Assembly (NCBI RefSeq): GCF_018991925.1
Contig: NW_024751680.1
Coordinates: 27,501-91,500, forward strand
Direction: 5' to 3'
DNA: 64,000 bases
Source of the DNA: Homarus americanus
Lineage: Eukaryota > Arthropoda > Malacostraca > Decapoda > Nephropidae
Shown: in pieces, positions 45,301 to 59,483 of the stretch
How the letters are laid out: each line of letters starts with the position of its first letter
Numbering within the stretch: position 1 is the first letter of the stretch
Program-made: the position numbers and the translations under genes
The notes under the pieces: generated by a model
What the model saw: the letters and a program-made list of their open reading frames with translations, nothing else
What the model was told of the DNA's origin: nothing
Database searches by the model: none

Positions 45301-48300
45301 AAAGCTGCGTTGAAATTGGAGAAACTTGATACTGATCTAAAGAATTCTAAGGTAGATATTATGCATTAATTTATTGAAGTTTTGTGTTAAACTTGATTTT
45401 GAGATTTATTTATTGCATTACAAGAAGTAAATGACTAATACTGTACTGTAGTAGAAGTGATTATGACATTATATGAGTGCTCGAAATCTTCTGTGATAGT
45501 AAATGGTGAGGAATTTGAGGAGAGAGTGGGGTCTGTCAGGGATCTGTCTAAAGTACCCTTTTGTTCATCATGATGCTGAAGGAAATGTGTGATATTAAAA
45601 CTGGCCTGCCCTGGGAGTTGGTGTAGGCTGATGATTTAATGCTGATAGCAGATTGTATTATAGAGACAATTGAGAAATTGAAGGATGGAATAGAGTCAAA
45701 GGACCTGAGAGTGAATGTGGCAAATTCAAAAGTATTGATTGGTGGTGAAGGTGAGGGGCTCATGGTGGAAAATGGCCATGTACTGTCTGCAAGTGTTGGC
45801 AGCAACTCGATGATGTGCTATAAGTGTGGAAGGGTACACAAGAGGAGGTGCAGTGGTGTAGATGGCAGACTGCAGGATGTTACTGACTTTATGCATTCCA
45901 TATGTGCAGGTAACAATGTGCCCACAGCAAGGCTGGAGAAACTCAACATTGGGGTTATGTCCCTGGACTGTATTGATGAGTTCTGCTACCTGGGTGACAT
46001 GATTCGTGTTGGTGAGAGGGCACTGAAGCCTGCTTGGTTGCAAGAGTCAGAAATGGCTAGTAGTAGTTTGGGGATTTGCTGCCTTTATTGACAACAAGAG
46101 GACCTTCCCTCCACATGAAAGGAAGAATGTATGCAGATGGAGTGAGAAAAAGTGTAATATTGTATGGCAATTAAAGAGGATGACATAAGCAGGCTTGAGT
46201 GGGATGAAATGAGAATGGTGAAGTAGATGTGTAATGTGACACTGAAGGACAGGAGACCCTGTTCCGAGCTAAGAGGGCGGCTGGGTAAAGAGAAAATTGG
46301 TGAAGTTTTGTGGAGAAGCAGGCTGAGAATGGCTGTGACAAATTGGGTCAATAGGTTATGGCATCCAAGCTTCCTTACACTACCTTGACACATCTGTCTT
46401 TATTTTGTAATATTTTCCTCACCAATTAACAGGACTAAAAACTCTTGTTCTCTGGGAGTTATATAGCTTGTCCTCACTGGTTGAGAGGAGTGGGCGTAGT
46501 TCATGTTGATGGTCGTCCGTGTACAGTACAGTCTTGAATATGACACTAGGGTTTGTAAACAAACACACCTCCGGCATGCCAACCACACGAGTATGACTAC
46601 CCATAAGGATTCAGCGAAGGTGTACAAGCTTACCAACCCTACCCTCGACGATCCCTCATGGAGGGGAAGAGGTTTGAGCGATTAAAACTACCGCTTGAAG
46701 GAATGACTCCTACCTGAGGGTTCTTCATGGAGGGAAGGAGAGCCAGAGGTAGACCAAGAATGACATGGGGAGAGGTTGTAAGAAATGACATTAAGAGTTG
46801 AGAACCTAACAAGAGTGACTGCAAGAGATGTGCAACATAGAGAGCTGCCATCGGGTCATCATAGCTAACCCACACAGATGTGGAAAGGGGCTGTAAAACA
46901 ATGATGACAGAAATGCATGCCTTCAATCCATACATCCATTTATCCAAGAAGCGTGAACATATTGATTTGAACAAACATGATGAATTTTAACAAATTCAAA
47001 GAAATTCAGTGCAGCAATACCCCGGTTATCACAAAGAATGCATACCTCAAAGTCATTACGAATATCGAGACAATTTTCTCCAAAGAATCTATGTAATTAG
47101 AGGGATACTTGTGATGCAATAAAATAACTATGATACCATAAAAACAATACCAAAAAGCACTGTACACACACATAGTCAAGCACCTTTAATAAAGTTAAAA
47201 TAAACATAAAGTACCGATTCATCATGCATGTAAAATATTCACTTACCGTAAGCATAGACCGATACCAATGTTCTGATAACTGCAAAACTTTTTGATTGTG
47301 TGTGTATGAAATGTGAGTGAGTGGGAAGCATTACAAAAACTTTTGCGATATAGTATCAATGCTACCACACAACGCAACAGATCAAAGCAGATAGAGTGTT
47401 CTTTATCATGGCACAGTGTATGAATACACAGCAAAAACACATAATTGCACAGCCTGAGCCACCGAGCACCAGTGATGCCACACCCTTGCAATTCATGTTC
47501 CTCATTTTGCTTATGTAGAGATATTCCACTGATTCGAAGGTTAGATATCGTAGATACAAAACAAAACTCCATTATGAAAACACGTACAGACCTCACCCAC
47601 AAAACCCCACCAATCAAGTCAGAATTTTTTGGCTCTAGGATTGAGGGCATGCTTACTGTTAGTATTAATCTTGTTTCTCCTTCATCATGTGGGAATTACT
47701 TTACATGTTCTGTTTGCCAAACTGTGTATTTTTACTTTATATTTAGAAGACAGTTTTATAATCTGACATGTCTTGTGTAGAAGTGTATGAAATTTGGGAT
47801 TTTTTATGAAAATTCTGATTGGTACATTTAATTCTTACTCATTACATCTTGCATAGTATTGCAATCATGTGAGTAGCTTGATTATAAAAAATCCTGTTTT
47901 GACTTGACTTTTCCTTTGTTTGGGATGAAATAGTTTGCTTTTATGTGAAAACAAAAATAACTCCTGCCACCATTCACAGGTTAACAGCATCAAGGAGTCA
48001 ATTCGTCGAGGCCATGATGATTTAGGTGATCATTATTTGGATTGTGGTGATCTTTCTAATGCCCTGAAGTGTTATTCTCGAGCCCGGGATTACTGCACCT
48101 CCTTCAGACACATTATCAATATGTGTCTTAATGTGATTAAGGTAAGGTGGAGTAGTCACACATCTCCTATGATTGTGAACTGTGGAATCTTATCAATAGT
48201 AAGATACAAATCATTTCTTCAGTTATATGAAGACTGAAAATACAATAAACTCTACTTCATTTGTGGATTTAAAGTTAAAAAAATTGAGATTTCACTTTAA

Positions 48301-48673
48301 ATTTTCACTGGAGGAAATCAAGAAGTTTGCATTGGATTGAAAGTTTGTGATTGTATGTATTTATGTTGTGAAAATTCCTCCATTTATGTTATAATTAGAA
48401 GAAACAATTCATCTATAAAAAGTCATTTCTAATTGCAATGTTTAGCCACAATACTCTTATATAGCATTACCAAAATTATTACAGGGAACTCTAAACCGTG
48501 TTATGTATCCCTCATTGGTCATTAGTATATACAGGTTGACAACCCTTACTCCGAAAACCGAAAAGCTCTGAAAACCGGGGCCTGGGGGGTGAAAATGTAA
48601 TAGTAATACTAATTATAATAATAATAATTATTCATAGTAAATAAAAATTTTAATAAAAAATACACCAAAATAA

Positions 48674-48738
<65 letters not shown>

Positions 48739-48904
48739 TAACAATAATACTGTATTAATAAAATAATAATAAAGAAATACAAGAATGAAAAAAGATAAAA
48801 AGTGAGAAACACGACCTAGACCTATGAATTATTATTATAATTATTATTATATTTTTGCCTCCCAGGCCCCAATGTGGGTCAGTGACTTGTGCCTGGGTGG
48901 GCTA

Positions 48905-48948
<44 letters not shown>

Positions 48949-51900
48949 AAGAAAAAAAAACTAACCATTCTGAAAACCGAAAAATTCCGAAATCCGAAAT
49001 GCCTCTGGCCCCAAGGATTTCGGATAAGGGATTGTCAACCTGTATATGGTTTTTGCCTTGTGTATTAATCTATTAGTGTATAATTTATTTGGTCTATGAT
49101 TAGAAATTGTATTAACTTTTGTATTTAAATGAGGAAGTAATGTACAATACGGGATATAGATAATGTACTACATGTATGTCAACTGTTGGAGCAGCCATTG
49201 TTGTTTTGGTCCTCTGTCACAGGACAGCCACCCACTCATAGCATATTTATTCATATTCAGTCATTCCATAGCATTTCACTCCTCACAAAACCAAACTCAG
49301 TTCCCACATTGGTGTTGGCCGGTTGTTGTTCTAGCCTGCAGCTGTTTAGTATTGAGTGTTGATTTTTATTTCTTTTAGTATTTTATTGTCATACAACACT
49401 GGACATCTTATTAATGGTTTATTTTTATTTAAAAACATTTCTAATACAGTATATGAGTTATGCTTGATAGTGTCGCTGACGAGGTTACTCAGAATAGAAC
49501 TTCATTTTCCCATAAGGTCTGTGGATATATAATGTATGTCGCAGGGAACAGGAACTTAACCCCTCAAAGTTTCAGCAGTTTATTGTATTTAATCGTGTCA
49601 CTTACAGTATTACAGTACATACATAATACACTTTTAGTTTTTCCAGCACTTACTACTGGAATATTTAAATTACCAGTATATTGGATAATTTTCAATATAA
49701 TTCACAATCTCAATAAGCTTCCCACACCATCACCATAGTGTAGTTGTAAGAGATGTTTTCAGGATATCCAGGCAAATTGTGGGGTGGGTAGAAACAAGAA
49801 TGTCTTGAGTGAGCAGTGTGTGAAAAATGACCATGGTAATGTGTTTTTGATAACAAGGAAATCAAGGATGCTTGGAGAAAATACTATGATTACTGAATGA
49901 GGAATATGATTGAAACATGGGTCGCATGGGGGTAGTAAGATCAGTACAGGGACCATCCCTAATGATTGAAAGTGAATTGGTGGGGAGAGCAGTTGATAAA
50001 ATGAAGAATGGAAAAGCAGCTGGAAGTTCTGGGATAGTTGTGGAAATACTGAAATCATCACGCGATGTAGGCATGTCAGTGGTGATCAAGTTGACAAATG
50101 CAATCATGATGGAATGTTCAGTTCCAGACGACTGGAGAAAGAGTTTGATTGTGAATATAGTAGTATCTCCATTAGCCGGAATCCCTCTTAACCGTAGCTC
50201 TCCGATAACCGGAATTGAAAATTTCTCAGAAAATCGTTCCCAATGCTGGAATTTTCTGGAAAATTAAGGCTTTGGGAACAATCTCCCAAGTGGCACATTT
50301 TTGGAAAATTTTTAGTAAATTTTCCTGGTACCTGGAAAATTCTGGGGATGGAGGATTTCTTACCAGGTTCGAGAGATGATGTAATGTGCAATTTCTGGAA
50401 CTTCTGAGAAAATTTCCTGGTACCCGTAAAATTCTGGGGATGAGAGATTTTTTTTTCAGTATTTGAGTCATCTCGTTACCCGGAAATCTCTCATTCTGGA
50501 AGTGCTCTGCACCAATTGTTCTGGCTAACGGAGATATCTCTACTTTCAAGGGTAAAGGTGATGCACTTGAATATGTGAATTACAAGGGCCTGAAACTGCT
50601 AGATCAGATTTTGAAAGTTGTAGAAAGGGTGATTTTGAAATTGTTAAGGAAGAGAGTGGACATGACTGAAATGCAGTTTGGGTTTATGCCAGGTAGGAGG
50701 ACTACAGGGGTAATAGTTATGGCCAAGCAGCTACTAGAAAAATAAATAAAGAGAGAAAATTGTACTACTAATTTGTAAACTACCAGACAGCATTTGACAG
50801 GGTACCATGTGACATTGTAAAGTGGGCAATGAGAAAGCTAGGAGTTGTGGGGAATTTAATATGCCTCAAAGGCTTAACAAATTTGAAGTTTCTATCTATT
50901 TCCAGTGCACATTTCTACTTTCTACTGCATCCTCAGATACAATAACACTTAATCTTGTTTATAAAGACTACCAAAATTGGGTAGTTTAACTACAATTTCA
51001 GAACAGTGAAATATTTTATTCAGAAATTTATGTCTTATACAGTACAGTACTGTACTATAGATGGAGACACACTTGCACATGTTTCTGTGGTGTTTGGTAA
51101 TTGTATAATTATATATTTGTATAATTAACAGTGGGTGGAATTGATATATCAAAATTCTAGTCAACTGTGAATGTTGCACTTCAAAAGATTTTTCATGTTT
51201 CAGGTTTCCATCTACCTAAATAACTGGTCACATGTCTTGAGCTACGTAAGCAAAGCTCAAGCAACTCCAGAAGTTTCAGAATCTAGGGTGAGTAATATAT
51301 TCCCTGTATATTTCACTTATAAAGAAATAGAACATTTTGCTCTGATTAAATTTTGGTGATGGTATAGTACGTAGTACATATATTGTTACTTAAACTATTA
51401 CATCTAGACAAGAAGCATAGTACAGTACCAACTTGAGAATCATTACAGAAGGTATTTTTAATATTCAGAGCCACATAGACATCATTTATTTAATTTAGCA
51501 ATGTAATTAGTGTAATCCAATATTGTTTTGGGAAATGTAGGCAGTTAGCAGAGTTTGTCAAATTTGATAAGCTGAAACAATTATGTTAATTTAATGATTA
51601 ATATGCAGCAAATACTTGGGAAGAGGTCTTTTATATAGGTTAATCTTCATATCTACTTCTGATTTAAGTTTTGGAAATTTATCCTGTTTATTTCATTATC
51701 TTAATCAATTTTAAAGAACTCCATAATTATTTTTTGTACTATTTTCAGCCAAGCAATAACAAAGACCAATCGGCTGTAATCCAGACCAAATTAACGTGTG
51801 CTGCGGGGTTAGCGCAACTAGCCACAAGAAAATACAAGGTATGCTGTTTGAAGTGAATCTGCTGCTGATAGGTGATGCCAGGCTGTAAACAATGAAACAC

Positions 51901-54900
51901 TGACAAACCAGACTATATAGTAGGGGCCCTTTGTTGTGGAGAGGGGATAAAGTCCTTGCCCTCGTGTTCTAAAGATTGGTGTTCATTACTCGCATTTAAT
52001 TACTGTGAGTGAAGGTGGCTGAGTGCAGTGCTGGCAACCATTTCTCTTTGTGGACTGAAGTTTAGTATTCAATCAGGGTATATATGGATTTGTTGGGCTA
52101 TTTTACAAGCTACACTTAAACGTGCCTTAGTGTTGCATATACATTGCTCTCGGTGGTTGTGCTAATATATAAACAATGTTTTCTAAAGGACACATTAAGG
52201 TCAGAAAAGGGTTTTCTCTTAAGTAGTTCCTGCCATTGATCATAACTTCTAGTAATTAGCTCCCTTATTCATACTTTATACAGTATGTCTCTGTTGTTTT
52301 CTGTTCAGTTTCATGTAAAGTGCAGTTTTGTAAAGAATAAGATGTGTCGATGTGTGCATGCGTACACATTGCCATTTATTTTCATCCAAAAGTGTATCTC
52401 TTTTCCATTCCAACATTACTAACTCAAGACTGCTTCATAGTGCTATTCTCCTTTGCTCTGTATTTTCAAAATTTGGGGGTGCTGTAGTTCTTGATTAAAC
52501 ATTCTGAAAGAGATAAAAATTACAGCCTTATTTATACTCTGCTTGCAGAAGGCATATTTATACATGGTGAATGCATGAAAGTTGTTGAAAATGTGGGCAT
52601 GGAAATGTAGATAGAAAAGATTGGAAAATTTGGCCAAGAGATTGTATGCAGGTTAACCAAGTAGGGAGAGGAATTAAAAGATTTTCAAGGATGTAGTGGA
52701 AGGAAAGAGTATGGGATTACATATTTAAGTGAGAATGGAGACTGGTAGTGTGGGTGTTATTTGTTTAACACTCCTTTTTGCAGATAATTTTTTTAACTAA
52801 TATATAGACTTCAAGAGAGATGCGGTCATTGTTTTAATGACATATTATGTTGAGATTGACAGTTTTACCTCATTTTTATATAGAATTTCAAACTGTTTAG
52901 CTATTGAATACTGTCTACTCTAGATCAGTGGTTTTAGTGTATTTCTTGATATTTCAGGCTGCAGCCAAGAGTTTTCTTGGAGCACAGCTGGATGCCTGTG
53001 ATTTCCCTGACCTGCTGTCCACTTCAAATGTAGCTATGTATGGTGGCCTGTGTGCACTGGCAACGTTTTCTCGTCAAGAACTACAGAAACTGGTTATCTA
53101 TAGCAGGTTAGACAATAGCTATACAGTACAGTATATATACAGTTGAATCCGATTATCCGGAGTCCAGACAACCGGCAGATTCAACCAACTGGCACCAAAA
53201 TGAAATAATAATACTGTAATAATAATAATAAATTCCTCCAAAATCAACTAGAATCGTAAGTTTGAATACCTGTTGTGATGGGGATAAGTTACCATATTTA
53301 TTGAACAGCTATTTTAACACTTATTCCACCTTGGATAAACCATTTAGTGAGCACAAGTTTAGCCTAATTTGAATTTTTTTTCAAAATCGTGTCTACAATT
53401 AAAAAAAAAATTGCTGTGGTAAACAATAAAATTGATACATGGCATATCATAAAATCCAGTAGCACATTTTTTAGGAAGAAAAATAGCTTCTTAAACACTC
53501 AAATCATCCTCTGGGTGATAGTCCAGTTTTGCCAGGCAGTCAACCAGCCGACTCTGACTCACAGATGTGTGACTGCTGCCATGCTGCTCTGTGTGTATGC
53601 CATGATGTCTCATTTGGGGTGGGGTGCTGCGACTCAGTTACAGCCCACTGCCTCCACACACATTTTTTTTCCCACAGATACACATCCTTACTCTTCATTT
53701 TTCGTATTTTTGAGTTATTTTGTTATTTTTTCTAAATCACATCCTTTATATACTGTAGAAAGGAATAAGTGTTTAAGAAGAAAGTTTTTATGCAAATCCT
53801 TGCATTTTCGTGAGCTTTTAAATTTCAAAATTTTTTATTTTTTCTTAAACGAGCATGGTCAAACAAAAAACAGTAATTGGGGAATGCTCGTGAAAATGCA
53901 TGGATTTGTGGAAAATTTTAATTTTGAGGCTCAAATTTGTGAGAACAACCTGTAGCACTGCCTTGTAGGAGTTATTGGGGGAATCCTAAGAGTAAGGTTC
54001 AACTAACCGGGTGGCCACTAGGTAGCTCATGTTGACAACAACAAACATGCATGCCACCTGGTGCACTATAATACCAAACTATGTACTGTACTCTGTTTTG
54101 GTGACTGTGAAGTGATCTTTGCTATGTTATTCGTGACTAAAATGCTTTGTCTCTTGTCAACAAGTGAACAGTGGTGGCCACTCTCCTCGCTTTTATGTTT
54201 TGTGACAATTTTTTTCACTGTTTTTGTCACCATAAAGTGAGCAGTGTGGTGAGTGTTGTTTAATTGTTTTATGTATATTTTTAGTGTATGATTTTTTATT
54301 TTTTTATTTTATTTATTTTTTTATTTTTTTTCTTATCACCATCATCATCATCATCGGTGACACATGTAGGTGTTGGACTGGTTCAGAACGTATCCCATTG
54401 AACCTCTTGTTATAATGCTTCTGGTCATCATTATTTCACATAGTGATGGGTTTTTCAGGAACTTAACCCCATCATAAATAGGGGGATACCTGCACAACAC
54501 ACACACACACACAGTACTGTATATATATTGTCCAGTAATTATTGTTCAGGTTTCAACTTTTTTGTGATGGATTTAAATGTATGCCTTTTTTTCCTCTCTA
54601 CAGTATTAGAGTTGAGGTCTTTTGGGTGTTGTACAGTATACCTTATTCATTGTCACTCCTGCAGCAAGAGAAACAAATGGCTGGTGTCCACCAGTTTGTG
54701 CTTCTGACTCTGAATCTGATAACTTGAGCTAATAGCAATATATTGTACCCAAATTCAGCTCATTAATATATATCTGCAATATGCTAAATAAGTTTGAATT
54801 TGATAGTCAATATTTTGTCATTAATGTTTAGATTTGTATGCCCTCAGAGGTATGGCCATGGATTTAGCCAACCCTTAATAGGATAATTTCCATCAGTGAC

Positions 54901-57900
54901 ACTGTTCCAGGATTTTCATAGTCTTCATGTGTGTAAAATATACCAGCGGCTTTTACCAAGAAAGAAAGTGAAATTTTGAAGTTGATATAAGGTAGTAAGT
55001 TGTGTTACTCAAGTGAAGATTACTGGTAGAAAATGGAAGCTCCTGTAATACTCTGTGCAGGTGATATTGTGTTCTTCATGGAATTTGCAGAACAAGATAA
55101 GAGGCATTGTTATCTTTGTTAGAAGAAAAAAGAATATTGTAACCTGAATTTCTTTTTTACTTTCAGTTCTTTTAAGCTGTTTTTGGAAGTGGAGCCTCAA
55201 CTACGTGACATCATATTTAAGTTCTACGAGTCTAAATATGCCTTCTGCCTCAAACTCTTAGATGAATTAAAGGTAAGTAGGAAGGAATTGGTGAAAAGTA
55301 TTAGTTATAAAATGATGTTGGTCCTTATTGGCTGTATGAAAAGGATCAATGATATAAGTTTCATTAATGTTCTCAGTTTATTGTTACTATTAGTAGATCA
55401 TTACTGGTCATAGAAATTAAAATCTTTATGTCCTTTTGATAAGAAAAAATTTCCTTGCTGGTATAAGTACAGACTGAAAGATAAGTTATGGTCAGTACTC
55501 TTCATTTTAAAGGGAAGTGAAGCCTCACATATTTCAGAATTTTTATTGTTCAGTAGTACCTTGATATACTGGACTAATTGGGTCAGTCCTCAGTCTGGAA
55601 AATGCAAAAGTTAGAAAAAAGCAAATCTATGGGGGAGAGTCTGGACTGTTTTGAGAAAATCAGTTGTTCATATAATGTTATTACTGCACTTCAATAACTA
55701 TGGTCTTAAAGTGCATAAAAAAGTTAGTGATACATTACATCTATATTACATCAACAATAAAAAATATGAGATATGGAACACTGGGTTGAAAATTAAGAGT
55801 AAGTCTGGTTGTCAACAATTGTTTTCACTGATACAGTAAGTCCTCGCTTAACGTCGTGGTTTCGTTCCTGAAAACCACGACATAAACAGAATAAATTTTC
55901 CCCATAAGAAATAGATAAAATACAGGAGTTACGCTCCCCAGCCTCCCTTTGCCCGATAAAATACATTATATATACATAAATTCAATGGAACTTTTATCGA
56001 AAATAGTATATATTATACTGTGCATCCAAAAAGATAAATAAACTAAATCATTTTGTATTGTACTCACTGATGGGCGGAGGTGGAGTGAGTGTGTGGTGGG
56101 TAGTGGAGAGGAGGAGGGTGGTGAGTCACTGAGACCCGGCGGGTGGCCCCTCCTCCCGCTCTGACTGGGTGAGAGAGGGTGATGCACCATACAAAGTAGT
56201 CCGTGACGGCGTTATACCAAACTGGCGGGACATTGTCCAAATCATGGGTATCTAAAGAGTAGCAACATCATAACGAAACAACGTTGTCTGGGGCAACGTT
56301 AAACGAGGACTTCCTGTGTAATTGTTTTGTACTGTACTATAGAGATGAAAATAAGAGTGTAGGGGTATGTTGTGTGTGGGAGATAAAAGTGGATGTGGGA
56401 GGAAGAGTGGGTGGGTGGTTCCCTCCCTCAGGATCCCTTTAACACATCTTTATGCAGTTTCACTATAATTCTCATATTATTTTCATTCATTTGGTGCCGG
56501 GTTGATAAAATATTATCATAAAATAATTATCTTTAGTGAAAAAAGAATCCCACACTCAAACCCACATGAATCATTATATCTAATTATATTCTTGGTCATT
56601 TGTTTACAAAACACAATCATCCTATCTCCCTCACCAGTTCTCTCCATCTCTCATGCTTACCACAACATGTCTTCAGCCCTTAGTATATTGGGCTGTAGTG
56701 TATTTATCAGCACTTAATTAATGCTGTACTGTAGTGTATTTATCAGCACTTCGTAAATAATATTGTAGTGTCCTATTATGCAGCTCCATAGTCCCTGGTT
56801 TATTCATAAATCAGTTGTCTAAGTGTACAAGTAGCCAAATCGAATCATCGTGTATCACTCAAAGGTAATAAATAATGTTGTAAGGAATGTATCTCCATAT
56901 TAAATACTATACAGTATGTTATCGTGACCCTGTTGTTAAGCTGATTTGCTGAAATCTCTCACTCCAGGAATGCATCCTTGGTGAATACCTTCCATTACAG
57001 CTTGTCCTTTTATTTTCAAATCAATTTACAAATTATATTACATTATGGTTTTTTCTATAATTAAAGGTGTTATAGTAATCATTATGAATTACTTGCCATA
57101 AGAGGCTGAACATACTAAAATACTATATTGAATCAATAAATCAACCTGGTGAATCTGGCAATGGCTGGACTCCCCTACCATCTCCATCCTGTTTACATAT
57201 GCATTGTCTTAACTCTTGTACTTGGTAGCTGTCTTTAGGTCTATAGCATATCTGATTAGACCACTGTACAGTGTTCAGTTCTTTTCATAATTAAATTTTT
57301 TTTTAAATAGGTATTACAGTATACATAATTTTACCCATTTCTTAAAACTGTCAAGTTCCTAACTAAAGACAATATGTATTATACTCTTCATAAAATGTTT
57401 TCATAAATGAGTACAGTATAGGTAGCGAGATTCGGTGCACTGATATGATCATATGAAAACAAGACAAGATATGTGCCTTGCGGTGGCGTGACACCCACGC
57501 ACAGACCTTCAACCACACATATGAACACAAACCATCTGGACTGATGCTGGATTTGCTGGACTTTTTTTTTTTTATCTGGTGAATAGAGGAGCACCTCAGA
57601 GAGACCAAAAGGGCAAATTTCAGTGTATTATATTGAAGTCCTGTCTATAAAGGTTTTACTGTTTTATTTTACATTTTTCATATACTGTACTGTACTGTGT
57701 ATCTTATTTCCATGAAGGAATTAGCCTATTGTATGTCTCATAAAAAATTTACCCAGGGGATTCATGACTTCAGTGTTATCAGTGCAGATTGCTATTATTG
57801 TATCACCCATGTGGACACTTAGTAAGGTCTTATAGTCAATAATGAGGCCACATCAAATAACTAAAGTGAGTATACAAGCTAAGCTGAATTAAAAAATCAC

Positions 57901-59448
57901 TTAAGTGTTAATACCATAGATGTTGAAATACGTGACAGTGACATTTCAGTATTGAAATATGAGTAAACATTAATAAGTGTTCTTAGTAAGAAAAGAAATA
58001 TTATTTCTACCTCTCAGGATGTTCTGATGTTGGACATGTACCTGGCACCCCACCTTAACACACTCTACACCCGTATTAGGAATCGTGCGCTTATCCAGTA
58101 CTTCAGGTGAGTCTTGGCATGGGGTGTTTTGAAAGTGTTTCTTCTGTGATTCTCTGAAGTGTAAAAGTGATGGATTGGATAAGCAAGTCTATCTAAGATG
58201 ATGTACAGGGTAGTTGTGAGGGTAGAAATACAACATGCACAAAAAATATTGATCCAAGTAACCTTTTTATATGATTTTTAGCAAAACATACGGATAAATA
58301 AGACATGCAAACGTTTCTTCTCATATTATCTAAAAAAAAAAAGTTTCCTTTTGATTGGAACACAAGTTAAAGTTGATTTGGTGTGAACTTAGTAAATGTT
58401 TGGATGTAATCATGTACGACCTATCTTCATTGTCCAGATCTGCTTGATCTCCCACAGGCAAGGTATTGATGATGTGTTGTGTGTTGACAGCTTGTGTTTC
58501 ATCTAATCCATGTATTCTTTATTACATGTTGTTCCAGTGAGTTCCCAGATCATTCTAGCACTCAAATATGTTTGCATACATTTTGTGAGGAGTGATATTT
58601 TGATGGCATGAAGAGATTGCTTGTTCAGCTCCTTTTGCAGTTGGCATTGAAACATTTGTTATGACACATCTTAAAAGAGGTTGTGGTGGGATTCTTCTTT
58701 TCTGCAGCAGACATTGATAGATTCTTCATCTCATAAGCATGTCAGTGGTGGCCTTGGAGGTCTTTCTGGGCCTCCCAAGAGATGATTTCTGAGGTGGGAA
58801 GATTGGGTGTTGTGCACTACAGTGATCCCTCGGTTAATGAACGCCTCGGTTAACGAATTACCTTCCATAAGAATCTTCAATTCAGTTAACGAACAAAAAT
58901 TCGGTTCACGAAATTTTTACGAAATCATATCGACATGTTTTCGCTTGCTCACCAGCTGGAATATTAGTCCGCCAATACAGTAATCGGTTCTAGGGCTTAA
59001 ATTCGTTCCCATTTGAGTAAATATCAAGAAGGTTGTACTATTCAATAATTTTCCAAGTTTTATATTAAAATTTTTAGTCATTTTAACACTTATTTAACAT
59101 AATTGCAGTTCAGAAAACTGGTTTTTGGTGTGCCAATCAGCCACTTGACTCACCCAGCAAGGCATCATTTTGTATCTGGTCAGTGGAGGAAATATCTTGC
59201 TTGTGGGTCTCTTGAGCATAGAGTATTTTTACGTTTTTACAGTACAATTATTGGTCATTCTGAAATTTATTTTACATATTGACAATATATAGTGCAGTGC
59301 AGTGTTGATTTAAAGAAAATAATCTTGAATTACACCAAGTGAACTTAAAATTTTATATGTGAAATGACGGCATGAAGCATGGGGTGATTTCTCTTCCACC
59401 CCCACTTCCTTCTCTTCTCCCTTCTCCTCCACCCCCACTTCTAATTCC

Positions 59449-59483
<35 letters not shown>

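Noticed and set aside
47243..47650. 135-codon minus-strand frame
   Set aside because: No recognisable family, lies within intron 4 among mobile-element debris.
48609..48812. Tyr-rich 67-codon minus frame
   Set aside because: Translation of the (AAT)n microsatellite within a MITE.
53389..53955. 188-codon + frame in CSN1 intron 8
   Set aside because: Low-complexity Phe/Ser/Lys-rich composition, no family features, no splice sites joining it to CSN1 in frame.
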